64,000 bases of DNA from an uncultured Opitutales bacterium (GCA_943789375.1 CALSTX010000002.1:62001-126000), one strand, 5' to 3'. Positions 52,956 through 62,722 are shown, counted from the stretch's first letter. The notes: generated by a model not told the origin, from the sequence alone. Translations and numbers: made by a program.

Positions 52956-54008
52956 ATGGTATTAATTTACTTGTTTGGAATGATAACTTGTTTGTTTGCC
53001 GAGATGCAAAACATTACACAAAAAAAGCTCTCATCAAAAGAGGAATTTGATCATAATCGATCCTTTGTTTTTGTTGGTAAAAGTTCCCCTAGTGCTCGTG
53101 GCCTTTATGAATCTATGGTTCCTCTTCTGAATTCCATGGAAAGCGTTGGGGAAATAAAAATTACGCCTGAAAGTTTTCCAAAAATCATTATTAAACTAGA
53201 TACTTCTGCGGCTCCAGGTTTACATTCATCCAGTAATCTTGTAGACGCGACACTCGAATTTTTACGGCAACGAGGATATTCAAAAGACAAAGTTGAACTT
53301 TTGTGTTTCAACTTCGATCAGCTCGTTCGGTCGAAGGCTTACAGTCTGCAAAGCCAATATCGGAAATATAAAGGGTACAAGATTCGAACACCATTGGATG
53401 TAGGATTTTTTACAAGTGAATGGTTTCATGATAGCCCCATGCCCCCTCAGGTTCATGACCGAGCCAAATTCTTCCTTCAATTTCCAAATGATCTAAGTAA
53501 GAGAATAGAAGAAGAAAGAAAAAGTTATATTCCAGCAGCCTTGCTTGATTCTCAGACCTACTGGATTAACCTTGCGGTAGTGATGGATGATACAAAACTT
53601 GGGCTTAATGGGGCGGCATCCAACATGTCGCTCGATTTGGTGAGTAATTCCCAGCGTTTTCGACAGGATTCGACTCTGGGTGCAGCTGCAATCACAGAAA
53701 TTCTAGCCATCCCCGAAATTTGGGAGAAAAGGTTATTTTCAATTGTAGATTTATTTAAATATCAATTCGCAGGAGGAGGAGATTTTAATGCTGAGTTTAT
53801 TGACTCTGCCCCTATTTTACTCATTAGCCAAAATCCATTTTCTGTTGACTCTGTCGCATGGAAATTGATCGCAAAATCGAGGGAATTGAGAAAGTTGTCC
53901 ACTCGAAGTAAGGAGGAAGCTTTGATCTTTAAGTATGCTGAAAGTTTAAACCTTGGCAGAGTCGTTGAGCCCAAAGTGATAAGGTTTCCATCGGCAACCC
54001 AAAGATGA
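52956..54008 (+). CDS. DUF362-like secreted protein
   Basis: The 350-residue product has a signal peptide (MVLIYLFGMITCLFAE) and a body resembling DUF362: KIIIKLDTSAAPGLHSSSNL, then the WINLAVVMDDTKLGLNGAAS segment (compare INLPVLKxHxxxGxTGxxKN) and FSIVDLFKYQFAGGGDFNAE near 263. Family function is not settled; some relatives carry iron-sulfur clusters, but no cysteine motif is seen. The start at 52956 gives the best signal peptide; ATGs at 52917 and 52935 are alternatives. Its stop overlaps the propeller gene by four bases. Confidence 0.7.
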   Translation: MVLIYLFGMITCLFAEMQNITQKKLSSKEEFDHNRSFVFVGKSSPSARGLYESMVPLLNSMESVGEIKITPESFPKIIIKLDTSAAPGLHSSSNLVDATLEFLRQRGYSKDKVELLCFNFDQLVRSKAYSLQSQYRKYKGYKIRTPLDVGFFTSEWFHDSPMPPQVHDRAKFFLQFPNDLSKRIEEERKSYIPAALLDSQTYWINLAVVMDDTKLGLNGAASNMSLDLVSNSQRFRQDSTLGAAAITEILAIPEIWEKRLFSIVDLFKYQFAGGGDFNAEFIDSAPILLISQNPFSVDSVAWKLIAKSRELRKLSTRSKEEALIFKYAESLNLGRVVEPKVIRFPSATQR

Positions 54009-55267
54009 GCAAGCCATATTGTATTTTTGTTTTGTCCATTATTTTTTATTTGCCCTGGTCGAATGCTTCATCTTGGTCCAACTGGTTAGGTCCTAATTAC
54101 ACAGGCTCAATAGATGGTGCTGACATCGAGCCACCAGCCGCCGGTACAGAATATCTTCAATTATGGGTGAATAAAATAGGAACTGGCTGGTCCTCACCTA
54201 TTGTGACACAAGGAAAAGTTATTTTACATGACAGGTTGGGTGGATTTGAGAGAGTGCAATGCTTGGATGCTTTGACTGGTGACAAATTATGGGAGCATTC
54301 TTTTGAGTCTGACTACCGGGATAATTTTGGGATGTCATCTGGTCCGCGATCTACTCCTGGAGTAAAGAATGGAATTATTGTAACTCACAGTCCCAATGGA
54401 TTAGTTCATGGGATAAGCTTGGCCGGTGGTGATGTTTTATGGAAAAGAGATCTAAGGGCAGAATATCAATCTCCCAAAGGTTTTTTTGGTCGCTGTTCTT
54501 CTCCTCTGTTAATTGGTAAAAAAGCTATTTTGGAGGTGGGAGGGGAGCAAGCGGGTATTGTGGCTTTTTCATTACAGAATGGAGAAACATTATGGGAATC
54601 AATACCTCGAGCAGCAGATTATGCATCCTGTGTTCCCTTTAAATATAAGAATGCCGACTTGATTTTAAATTTTATGCGAGATGGATTAATTGCTGTAGAT
54701 GCGTTGACTGGAAAAGAGCGTTTTTTTTCTTCTTTTCGCTCACAGATCAATGCATCTGTTCATGCGGCAACTCCCTTAGTCATAGGAGATACGGTGTTTT
54801 TGAGTGCGTGCTATGAGTTGGGAGCAAGTGTATGGAGACTAACTGGAGAAAATGATAAGAGCTTTTCATCAATGTTTACAAAAAGGTGGGCTAAAAAAGG
54901 CGTCCTTGATTCCCACTATTCTACCCCTGTGTACTACCAAGGGTATTTATTCGGAGTTCATGGCCGGCAGGAGCATCGCCCTCAATTAAGGTGCATTGAA
55001 TTAAGCAGTGGAACTGTTCAATGGAGCAAGGAGGGTCTAGGTGCAGGTAATCTTTTGAGGGTTGGGAATAAAATTATATTCCTTTCAGAAACTGGTGAAC
55101 TTATCTTATTTCAAGCCCAATCAAAGTCTTTTGATATCCTTCACCGTCAACAAGTTCTTGGACGGGGCAGGGCACACTTTGCATTCTCTGAGGGTATGCT
55201 TTTTCTACGAGATGAACGACGCCTTGTTAGTATACAAATTTCACCAACCAATTTCCCCAATCTTTGA
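54005..55267 (+). CDS. Secreted PQQ-binding-like beta-propeller protein
   Basis: The 420-residue product has a signal peptide (cleavage near SNAS-SWSNW) and PQQ/BamB-like propeller blades with WxxxL/GxxLW repeats: ALTGDKLWEHSF, SLAGGDVLWKRDL, SLQNGETLWESI, ALTGKERFFSSF, SSGTVQWSKEGL. The N-terminus WSNWLGPNYTGSI matches the W-x-x-F/W-RGPxxxG start of many planctomycetal and verrucomicrobial PQQ-like proteins. Translational overlap with the DUF362-like gene suggests the two act together. Confidence 0.88.
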   Translation: MSKPYCIFVLSIIFYLPWSNASSWSNWLGPNYTGSIDGADIEPPAAGTEYLQLWVNKIGTGWSSPIVTQGKVILHDRLGGFERVQCLDALTGDKLWEHSFESDYRDNFGMSSGPRSTPGVKNGIIVTHSPNGLVHGISLAGGDVLWKRDLRAEYQSPKGFFGRCSSPLLIGKKAILEVGGEQAGIVAFSLQNGETLWESIPRAADYASCVPFKYKNADLILNFMRDGLIAVDALTGKERFFSSFRSQINASVHAATPLVIGDTVFLSACYELGASVWRLTGENDKSFSSMFTKRWAKKGVLDSHYSTPVYYQGYLFGVHGRQEHRPQLRCIELSSGTVQWSKEGLGAGNLLRVGNKIIFLSETGELILFQAQSKSFDILHRQQVLGRGRAHFAFSEGMLFLRDERRLVSIQISPTNFPNL

Positions 55268-55308
55268 ATATTTATCCCTTAACCAAACCGGGAATTTGAA
55301 GCGAGTAC

Positions 55309-55977
55309 TTACCTTCGGCAGTCCTGAATAATACGGAGGAAAATTTCTCTTAAATCATGCATCCGGAGGTCAGTTTCTTTAATATAATTTGTATAAAATT
55401 TTTCACTATGATGGGAAAAAAGCCGATTTAACCGCATCGATTCATTAAGGGCGGAATGTGCTTTTTTAAGGTGACAGATTGCGAGAAGGAAATCACCCAA
55501 GTCCAAGCAGTTGGCGGCAAGTACACAATGTTTCTCAGCGTCTGCCAAACTACTTGAATAACTCCATGAAAGGCTCGCTTCAGGGAGTTTACGATTATTT
55601 CGCATCAGTTGATCCCAGGCTGCACGCAAGTATGAAAATAATGCGGTTGAAGATATATAAACAGGGTGCCGATGAATGGTGTAAGGATCCATTTTACGAA
55701 CTTCTTCAATATCAACTGGACGAATTTTTTGAAGATCTTCATCATCCATGTCAATTTCATCCATCGAAGACCAGTCATCCCGGTGCCAGCCCATAATGGT
55801 TGCGGTCGCATCTAATCGATCTGGGTCGCTCTTTACTTTATTGTAAGCAGCAATAAAACGAGCTACTTCTTTATCTGAGTTTCGAAGAAACTTTTGCCAA
55901 TCAGCTTCGTTCCACGCAATATCTTCATGATCATCCCAATCTCCATCGTGGTTGCTTTCAAATTCGTATTGGCTCAT
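55309..55977 (-). CDS. Conserved-looking hypothetical protein, acidic N-terminus
   Basis: I do not recognise this 222-residue soluble protein. It has an acidic, Trp-rich N-terminus (HDGDWDDHEDIAWNEADWQKF) and a helical C-terminal half (about 150-222) without membrane segments. It stands alone, convergent with the propeller gene and divergent from acylphosphatase. Confidence 0.7.
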   Translation of the reverse strand: MSQYEFESNHDGDWDDHEDIAWNEADWQKFLRNSDKEVARFIAAYNKVKSDPDRLDATATIMGWHRDDWSSMDEIDMDDEDLQKIRPVDIEEVRKMDPYTIHRHPVYISSTALFSYLRAAWDQLMRNNRKLPEASLSWSYSSSLADAEKHCVLAANCLDLGDFLLAICHLKKAHSALNESMRLNRLFSHHSEKFYTNYIKETDLRMHDLREIFLRIIQDCRR

Positions 55978-56085
55978 TTTGAGAAAAAATTACAAGAATG
56001 TATTTATATGTTTTCAGCCTAGAATTGAATAAGGTCAATTTATTTTTTTTGGTTTTAAAAAAGTACGATCTAACTTTAAATATAA

Positions 56086-56352
56086 ATGAGATGTAAAATA
56101 ATTTACTCAGGGCGTGTACAGGGCGTTGGTTTTCGTTGGAATGTAGCAGATGTAATTGCAAGCTTTGCTCTGACAGGAATGGTTAAGAATTTAGACGATG
56201 GCACGGTTCAAGTCATTCTCGAGGGAAAGCAAAATGAAATCAACCTAGGTCGAGATGCCATTGAGGAGAGAATGAAAGGCTATTGGGTTCGAAACGAAAT
56301 TGAATGCCAGGAGGAAGCACCTCACTTTTCTGAATTTTCAATTCTTAGATAA
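56086..56352 (+). CDS. acyP: Acylphosphatase
   Basis: Acylphosphatase hydrolyses carboxyl-phosphate bonds such as acetyl phosphate. The 88-residue product carries the signature GRVQGVGFRWNV with the phosphate-binding Arg, and GMVKNLDDGTVQVILEG with the catalytic Asn. The size is normal. Its last 15 bases overlap the convergent toroid-protein gene. Confidence 0.93.
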   Translation: MRCKIIYSGRVQGVGFRWNVADVIASFALTGMVKNLDDGTVQVILEGKQNEINLGRDAIEERMKGYWVRNEIECQEEAPHFSEFSILR

Positions 56353-57483
56353 GTCTGGCAAGCAGGAGTTGAGGCTAAGAATAGCCATAGCGGTTCCGTA
56401 AGGCTTGTGGTAGTTATATAAGGGGAAATCCCACCATGAACCATCTTTTTCTTGAAGCGGTAAAAGGATTTCTGCCATCTTTATTTGATACTTTTGTTTT
56501 TCTTTTGTGGGTAAGGTGGTAATGCAATGTGAGGCATAGAGGTGGCCATAATAAAAAAAGTACCCAGCAACAGCGAACCAAGATTCATGCGGGATTGGTC
56601 TTTTTCTTGCCACATCTAACCATCCATTTCTTGCAAACAAACGATCTAAGCAAAGCAAGTGGATCTGGTCATTAATACTTGGATCTCCCCATATTTGCAG
56701 AGCATAATTGCATGCATGGGAGCGACCTAAACTTCCAGCTGGGCGATTGATACCCCGACGAGGACGATACTTTAGATATTCACCGTACAGGTAACTATGA
56801 TCCGGCAATTTTTGCCGGTGAATGGCGGAGAGGGCCCGGGCTACAAGTTTCGAAGGTACATTGACACCAACCTTTTCAGCATCTTTAAGGGCCACTAAAG
56901 CGGTAGCATTCACAAAAGAGATGGAAGAACCTGATGGTTTCTTGGTTTGGGCTCTAAAATCATAATAACCCCATCCGCCGTCAATTGACTCATATTTTTC
57001 AAGCATATTCACCTGCTCTTGAATGATCCCACTAATTTGCTGCTTGGTTTCTTGATCTTGTGTTTTGGAGTAGTGAAGGCAGAGGGCTTGGATCCCGAAG
57101 GCATGAGACCAAACATTGTAAATAGCCATAGGAGTGGCTCGCCTAAGATTTGGAAGTTCTTGGAGTAAAAAGTTAGTGCCTTTACTTAGGCAGGCCTTGA
57201 ATTGTTCACTCGTTGATTTAGTTTTGAGCAGAGCAGAAATACTTAATGCAGAAACTGCCATGCGGAATGCTCGGTGCGATCCAGGGATTGGTGCGTAAAT
57301 ATTGAGACCTTTGGTTTTCGTAGCTGAACCCCAAGAGCCGTTTGGATTTTGGTTTTTTAATAAAAAGTCACATCCCTTATCAATGGCCGACTGAGATGTC
57401 TTGGCCAAAGCATGGTTGCTTGCGTTGCTTGAGTTATGGAGTAGGAAACTTAGGCAAAAAGTAAATAATGGGATGAATTTCAA
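56338..57483 (-). CDS. Secreted squalene-cyclase-like alpha/alpha-toroid protein
   Basis: The 381-residue product has a signal peptide (MKFIPLFTFCLSFLL) and repeats of the prenyltransferase/squalene-cyclase type: QNPNGSWGSATK near 46, YESIDGGWGYYDF, and QEKDGSWWDFPLYN near 355. The cyclase DXDD acid motif is absent, so an enzymatic cyclase role is unlikely. The gene starts with TTG at 57483, overlapping the adaptor stop by four bases (TTGA). It is thus coupled to a HlyD-like adaptor, a pairing suggesting an envelope function. Confidence 0.82.
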   Translation of the reverse strand: MKFIPLFTFCLSFLLHNSSNASNHALAKTSQSAIDKGCDFLLKNQNPNGSWGSATKTKGLNIYAPIPGSHRAFRMAVSALSISALLKTKSTSEQFKACLSKGTNFLLQELPNLRRATPMAIYNVWSHAFGIQALCLHYSKTQDQETKQQISGIIQEQVNMLEKYESIDGGWGYYDFRAQTKKPSGSSISFVNATALVALKDAEKVGVNVPSKLVARALSAIHRQKLPDHSYLYGEYLKYRPRRGINRPAGSLGRSHACNYALQIWGDPSINDQIHLLCLDRLFARNGWLDVARKRPIPHESWFAVAGYFFYYGHLYASHCITTLPTKEKQKYQIKMAEILLPLQEKDGSWWDFPLYNYHKPYGTAMAILSLNSCLPDLSKN

Positions 57484-59015
57484 GAACTGGGTTTCTCTTT
57501 TAGCACTTTATCACGCCTTGATATTCCTTGGATAATTTCTGTGACTTTAGCTGTTTTTCGACCCGTTTCAATAATCCGTTTTTTGACCTTACCAGACTTA
57601 CCGAGAACAAAAACATATTGAATCTCAGGATCATGATCTTCCGTAAAGATAACATTGGATGGAAGTAATAGGGCATTTTTTTTCTCGTAGGCCGTTAAAG
57701 AAAAATTGCAAGATGTGCCAGCCCTTGGCCGGGTAGCATCCCGGGGTAAGGAAAAGTTTACATAACCGGTGTAGGTTCCAGGAGAATCCGCAGTCGTACT
57801 TATTCTTGTTACTTTGGCAGAGTACTTTGATTGCGGATCGGACATAAAGACGATTTTACCTTCTTTTGTCGTATTCAAGGAGGGTAAGTGTGTTTCCGGT
57901 ATGTTTATACAGGCTCTGATCTTATTTCCAGGACATAGGGTCAAAACCGGTTCATGTGCTTTAAGGTTTCCCCCTTTTTGTAACTTATTTAGGAAAGGCT
58001 GAGTACCTGACCATTTTCCCCTGATAAAAGTACCCCAGTACAATGTGCCATTTGCCGGGCTCTTGATTATCATATTTTTGAGGTCTTGGTTAAGGTGGGA
58101 CTTTTTTTCAATGATAATTTCCCGCTCCTTATTTAAGCGTGAAAGCTGAAATTTCTGGATTTTAATTTTGGCAGGGTTCGTTTTTTGCTGTGCTTGGAAA
58201 TGAAGATTTTCTCTTTCGACGCTACCCCTCAAAGTTTCCAGACTTCTAGGTTTTCTTAGCTGATTAAACTCTTCAACCTGTCTTTCCGCTGATTCAACAT
58301 AAAACTGCATGTACTGTATGTCATTTTTTGCTCTTTGAAGGATAATTTCTTCCGTTTCCTCAGTCAGGTCATCTTCCTGATACATTTGCTTCAGTTGATT
58401 GAATTCTTCCAGAGAATAGAGCAAGTAGTCTTGGTATCTTTTGAGGTTCATCTCCACGGATTTTTTTTCAAACGGGAGGTCATTGATTTGGAAGCGTTTA
58501 AGGTCTTCTCTGCCATATTTTTCAGCTCTTTTTATTTCCTTCAGGCGTAAAGGAAGCAATTTTTCTGCAAGTTCAATTTCTACTTGTAGGATGTTACGGT
58601 CGGCGTCCAACATCGATAAATCGTGAGAAAGGGATTCCACTTGCTGTTTGATTTTTTGATCGTCTAATTTCAAGAGAACATCTCCTTTTCCTACGCTTTT
58701 ACCGTGAATGGGAGGTTGGATTACTTTAAGGTCATTCCAGTGGAAGGATTTTACAGATAATGGAATTGATTCGGTGTCTTCTATAAATCCATTGAGAGTC
58801 AATTGAATTTTAAAATGTTTCGATTCTGGGCTAATGGTTGCAGGAAGTTTTTCTTTTTTCTCCGTTTTACCTTCTTTAGCGGTAGGGCTTTTTGAGGCTT
58901 TAGTCATGTTTACATCAACATTTTTGGCTGAACCAAAAGAAAATTGACATGATAAAAAAGCCAATAAAAGAGCATGGCTGAATTTATGTATGAAGTGTAA
59001 AGAAATAGTGTTCAT
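57480..59015 (-). CDS. HlyD/RND-type periplasmic adaptor
   Basis: The 511-residue product has a signal peptide (cleavage near FGSA) and the membrane-fusion-protein plan: beta-barrel and lipoyl halves (VGKGDVLLKLDDQKIKQQV near 105), a long coiled coil (about 115-325), the second lipoyl half (IIKSPANGTLYWGTFIRGKW), and a C-terminal barrel/membrane-proximal part (SGKVKKRIIETGRKTAKVTE). No inner-membrane pump or outer-membrane channel gene is adjacent; only the coupled toroid protein follows. What it exports or links is unknown. Confidence 0.85.
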   Translation of the reverse strand: MNTISLHFIHKFSHALLLAFLSCQFSFGSAKNVDVNMTKASKSPTAKEGKTEKKEKLPATISPESKHFKIQLTLNGFIEDTESIPLSVKSFHWNDLKVIQPPIHGKSVGKGDVLLKLDDQKIKQQVESLSHDLSMLDADRNILQVEIELAEKLLPLRLKEIKRAEKYGREDLKRFQINDLPFEKKSVEMNLKRYQDYLLYSLEEFNQLKQMYQEDDLTEETEEIILQRAKNDIQYMQFYVESAERQVEEFNQLRKPRSLETLRGSVERENLHFQAQQKTNPAKIKIQKFQLSRLNKEREIIIEKKSHLNQDLKNMIIKSPANGTLYWGTFIRGKWSGTQPFLNKLQKGGNLKAHEPVLTLCPGNKIRACINIPETHLPSLNTTKEGKIVFMSDPQSKYSAKVTRISTTADSPGTYTGYVNFSLPRDATRPRAGTSCNFSLTAYEKKNALLLPSNVIFTEDHDPEIQYVFVLGKSGKVKKRIIETGRKTAKVTEIIQGISRRDKVLKEKPSS

Positions 59016-59134
59016 GGTATGGAGGGAGTAGATGTTTAAACTACAGACTCCTCTTTCTTGAACGACAGCAATAAAGTTTCAAGTATCAATTGTACAAGAA
59101 AGATCAGGGTAATTGAAATCAAAGAATTTTGAGC

Positions 59135-59157
59135 AAAAAAAATGGCCCTTTCGGACC
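59135..59157 (-). terminator. Rho-independent terminator after the coiled-coil gene
   Basis: On the minus strand GGTCC-GAAA-GGGCC (59153-59157 with 59144-59148, GAAA loop, one G-U pair) is followed by one A and eight T. It lies 28 bases past the stop of the gene 59185-59997. Confidence 0.75.
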
Positions 59158-59184
59158 GATTTATTGAAAAAATATAATGGGTAG

Positions 59185-59997
59185 TTAAGCCTGTTCGACT
59201 TCTAAAGGAAATGATAGTTTCCCACCGTTACGAGCAACCATTCTTAATACTGCTTGCATACTTTTTTCGACTAGAAATTCTTGTTCAACTCCTAGCTTTT
59301 CAGCGGTTTCCTTGAGGTCTGCTACAGGTATAGAAGTAAGCTTGCTGGTGGTAATGGTTTCTTGCTCGGCAGCAGGGGAAGATTCCTGCTCTGGTAATCG
59401 AGAACTTTCAGCATCCGAGGTTTTAAGCTCAGTTTGTTGGATCCGGCTGGATGTAGGTTTCATTGTAGTAATAGGGGTGGATGTAGAAGATGACGAATCG
59501 CTGGTAGCTGGTGTATTATAATCCGACTCTGAAAGAATCGGTGAGGGCGACTCAGCTAAAGTAGAAAAAGAGGAAGAGGTGGTCGCAGATATTTGTTGGA
59601 TATCGGTGGCATCATTCCTTGAAATTCCATTTTCAGGTACGGCGCTGGAATCTTGCGTTTGCTTTCCATTTAATTTGCGACCGAGTTCTTCAAAATATTC
59701 TTCTTGTTCTAAGTTGTCTAATCTTTCCTTTGCAATTTCCAATTTGTCATCAATCTCAGAAATATCAGATTCCAAATTAGAGACAGGAGCCTGGACAAGT
59801 TCAGAAGAAACTTTTAAACCATCTTCAAGAGCGGAAATTCGCTTTTGTAATGCCTCTTTTTGGGCATGAACTTCGGTGATCAGTTCATGGGTTTCATCTC
59901 TTTTCTGGGCAATTGACAGTTGGTTTTCAAAATCGAGCCTTTGCTTCGATAATTCATCGATTGCCCACTTTAATGATGATGTTTTGTCGTTTGGCAC
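59185..59997 (-). CDS. Coiled-coil protein with Ser/Thr-rich linker
   Basis: This 270-residue protein is not recognised. Residues 1-110 form a long coiled coil (LSKQRLDFENQLSIAQKRDE and LAKERLDNLEQ-like heptads). Residues 115-210 are a Ser/Thr/Pro-rich low-complexity linker, and the last 45 residues form a helical end (VADLKETAEKLGVEQEFLVE). No signal peptide or membrane helix is present. It ends in its own terminator. Confidence 0.7.
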   Translation of the reverse strand: MPNDKTSSLKWAIDELSKQRLDFENQLSIAQKRDETHELITEVHAQKEALQKRISALEDGLKVSSELVQAPVSNLESDISEIDDKLEIAKERLDNLEQEEYFEELGRKLNGKQTQDSSAVPENGISRNDATDIQQISATTSSSFSTLAESPSPILSESDYNTPATSDSSSSTSTPITTMKPTSSRIQQTELKTSDAESSRLPEQESSPAAEQETITTSKLTSIPVADLKETAEKLGVEQEFLVEKSMQAVLRMVARNGGKLSFPLEVEQA

Positions 59998-60080
59998 AAC
60001 TTAACTATTAGACGATCCTTATGTGAAATCAAGAAATTACAGACAAGTTATTAAAAAAATTATATAACCTCGACTCATGC

Positions 60081-61223
60081 CTAATGTAAGTTTTCTAGAA
60101 GTCTTTGATACAATTTGTTATATTTATTGGAATTTTTTTCGAAAATGAAATTTTCTTCAAAATATTGATAGGCATTTGCAGCATATTGATTTTTTTCCCC
60201 ATCGTTTATGCAGCTCTCAAGTAACTTGGCTAGGGAGGTTGCCGACTCGTTAGTAAAAAGCAAACCTGTAGTCTTATGCTTGATAGCCTCACTGTGTTCG
60301 CTAGTGTTCGAGGCTAGCACAGGCACTTTTTCCGCAAATGCTTCCATCATCGTAAGGGGTGGGGCACCCTCGGATAGCGAAGGGCAAACCAGGAGATCTA
60401 GGAGTGATATATACTCTCTTCCATTAGGCTTGTAATCTAAAAAGTGGACTTTGTCAGAAATACCGTATTCAGCACATAAAATCTTTAATTCCTGAATGGC
60501 TGTTCCCTCTCCAATAAAAAAGAATTGATAGGGTAAAGATACGGGTAATATGTTGAGGGCTTCAATGATAAGTCTTTGGTTTTTTCTTTCATCAATTGTG
60601 CCAACGCAACCACCGATAAAGTGGCCTTTAGATTTAAGTCTCTTTACTTTTTTTATACCAGGATCATCTTCAACTGGAATTAGTTTTTGAGTACTAGATA
60701 CTCCATTGTAGATGGTGGAATGATTAGCATGCTTGAGCCCATTCTTGACCAGAACTTTTTCAGAGCTTTTAGAGACAGTTACTACTCTATCCAGTAAATT
60801 TAAAATGGAAATATCCTGATTCTTTTGAAGCTTTGTTTTGAAAATACCCCAACCATGCATGGTCTGGAGCACAGGAATTCTTTTACTAGCTTTGGTGGCT
60901 GCAATCATGGCAATAAGGCTTGGAGTACCAGCATGGCTATGGATGAGATCAACCTCATATTTAGTGATAATGTCTACCAATTGATTGGAGGCAGATGTTA
61001 TGTTATTTAGTTCCCTCTTAAATGTAGATTCAAGAAAAATTACAGGAATACTTTTCTCATGCAATAGATCTAGGTGAGCAGAATAGTTCGAATAGTTTCC
61101 GGTGCTTTTTTTCGTACAAACAACCCATATGTTATTGCCCCTGCTTTTTTCTTTGACTGCAAGATCGGCAATAACTTTCCCGGCACCGCCTTGTAGGAAT
61201 GTGGAAATGTGAAGGAGATTCAT
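60081..61223 (-). CDS. Glycosyltransferase family 4
   Basis: This 380-residue GT-B enzyme has an N-terminal acceptor half (MNLLHISTFLQGGAGKVIAD, LIHSHAGTPSL) and a C-terminal nucleotide-sugar half with GGCVGTIDERKNQRLIIEAL and the EX7E-type CPSLSEGAPPLTMMEAFAE. It probably adds a sugar to surface or capsule polysaccharide. It follows the GT2 gene by two bases. Confidence 0.93.
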   Translation of the reverse strand: MNLLHISTFLQGGAGKVIADLAVKEKSRGNNIWVVCTKKSTGNYSNYSAHLDLLHEKSIPVIFLESTFKRELNNITSASNQLVDIITKYEVDLIHSHAGTPSLIAMIAATKASKRIPVLQTMHGWGIFKTKLQKNQDISILNLLDRVVTVSKSSEKVLVKNGLKHANHSTIYNGVSSTQKLIPVEDDPGIKKVKRLKSKGHFIGGCVGTIDERKNQRLIIEALNILPVSLPYQFFFIGEGTAIQELKILCAEYGISDKVHFLDYKPNGREYISLLDLLVCPSLSEGAPPLTMMEAFAEKVPVLASNTSEHSEAIKHKTTGLLFTNESATSLAKLLESCINDGEKNQYAANAYQYFEENFIFEKNSNKYNKLYQRLLENLH

Positions 61224-61225
61224 AC

Positions 61226-62722
61226 TTAGATATGAAAAATACTAGAATTTGGTTGGGTTTGCCGGATTTGATCAACCACGGATTTCCTGTGTATGGAGCT
61301 CATACAAAGAATAAATGCACACCTGCCCAAATCCTTTTTTCCAAGAAAGGCATGTGGGGAGGAAATTGGAAATTTGCTATTTGGAATCTTCTCCTTGTTT
61401 GAATCCAATAAATAAACGGAAAGATTATTTTGTTTTTTTAAGACTCCCATAAGCCATTTAGCTTTTTCATTAATTCCCCAGATGAAAACTTTTGAATATC
61501 GTGGTAATCTATCCGGATTAATTCCTTTTAAATAGGTTTGATTAAATTTTTTGACATCAAAGTAAAACAGTCCGTTTGCCGATAAATTGTTTTCGATCTT
61601 AGTTTCGCATCTTTTGAGGTATTCAGATTTGACTCCTTTTAGCTCCATTTCTGTAGGAAATGAAATGGTGGAACCAAAAAGTATGAAGGGTTCAGTTTCC
61701 AAACCTGATTGCAAAACCTTTTGATTATGAACTGCAATTTGACATTTCTTTTCCTTCGCTATCGTAAGAAAGTCAGGTGAGACTTTGTTTCCCAGAATAG
61801 AATCAACCAATGCCTGGTTGTTTATAAGTCTGGGGCTTTTACTTTTCTGCTTTGATAAAAACTGATGAAATTCAAAATTAAAAGCAGGCTGCCCTTCTGC
61901 AAATTGTGGATAATAGCAAAGGGATCGAATACTAAGGTCTAGTAGATATTCAGTGCATTGATTCCCTGGTTTCGCAAAAATATTAGGCTGAAAATGATCA
62001 TATACAGCTTGAATAACTTCAACATTTTGAAGAGAGGGTAGTAGGCGTTTTTTTTCTACCAGTGCCTGGTTACCTTTAGTGGATAAAGCAGCCTGATGCC
62101 AAAGCATCTCTCCTTTTGCAAGCGGGACGTATCTTGACTTTACTCCACCAACTAGTAGGCGTAAGGCAAATTCATAGTCACCGATTACATGATATTCCGG
62201 ATCAAAAACTCCGAATTGGGGATGAAGGTTGGCCCGCCACATCGGTTGTGCTCCATATGGGTAATGCAGAAAAAGAGATCCATGGAAAAAATGCTGGGAA
62301 TCACATACAACCTCATCTCCTTTTTTTTCTTCATCCTCTAATGAAAAAACTTTTTTCATTTTTCCATATACCAGCCCTAGGTCTTTTTCTTGATCCAAGG
62401 CATCACTAAGCTTTTTGAGACAGTTGGTATCATGGCGATCGTCGGTATTGGCATTGGTCAAATATTGACCTTTTGCCATAGAAATGCCTCGGTTCCATGC
62501 CTTATACAAAGATTCTTTGTTTTCAGTACGAAAATATTTAATGTGATCCCATTCTTTTTGGAATGATTCGACAATCGTTTTTTCTTGTTGAGTTGATCCA
62601 CTATCAACCACAACTACTTCAAGATTCCCAATTTTGTAGAGTGATTGGCTTATCAGGTTTTGTAGGCAACCAGCGAGGTAGGTAGCAGAATTGAATGTTG
62701 ATACTATGGCGCTAACTTTCAA
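61226..62722 (-). CDS. Glycosyltransferase family 2 with extra C-terminal Rossmann-like domain
   Basis: The 498-residue product starts with a GT-A domain (MKVSAIVSTFNSATYLAGCL, VVVVDSGSTQQE, ANTDDRHDTN as the DxD region, VIGDYEFALRLL). The middle is unassigned, and the C-terminal 95 residues look like a nucleotide-binding fold (VFIWGINEKAKWLMGVLKK and YLLDSNKEK). The extra domain is longer than simple GT2 enzymes. It is coupled to the GT4 gene. Confidence 0.88.
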   Translation of the reverse strand: MKVSAIVSTFNSATYLAGCLQNLISQSLYKIGNLEVVVVDSGSTQQEKTIVESFQKEWDHIKYFRTENKESLYKAWNRGISMAKGQYLTNANTDDRHDTNCLKKLSDALDQEKDLGLVYGKMKKVFSLEDEEKKGDEVVCDSQHFFHGSLFLHYPYGAQPMWRANLHPQFGVFDPEYHVIGDYEFALRLLVGGVKSRYVPLAKGEMLWHQAALSTKGNQALVEKKRLLPSLQNVEVIQAVYDHFQPNIFAKPGNQCTEYLLDLSIRSLCYYPQFAEGQPAFNFEFHQFLSKQKSKSPRLINNQALVDSILGNKVSPDFLTIAKEKKCQIAVHNQKVLQSGLETEPFILFGSTISFPTEMELKGVKSEYLKRCETKIENNLSANGLFYFDVKKFNQTYLKGINPDRLPRYSKVFIWGINEKAKWLMGVLKKQNNLSVYLLDSNKEKIPNSKFPISSPHAFLGKKDLGRCAFILCMSSIHRKSVVDQIRQTQPNSSIFHI

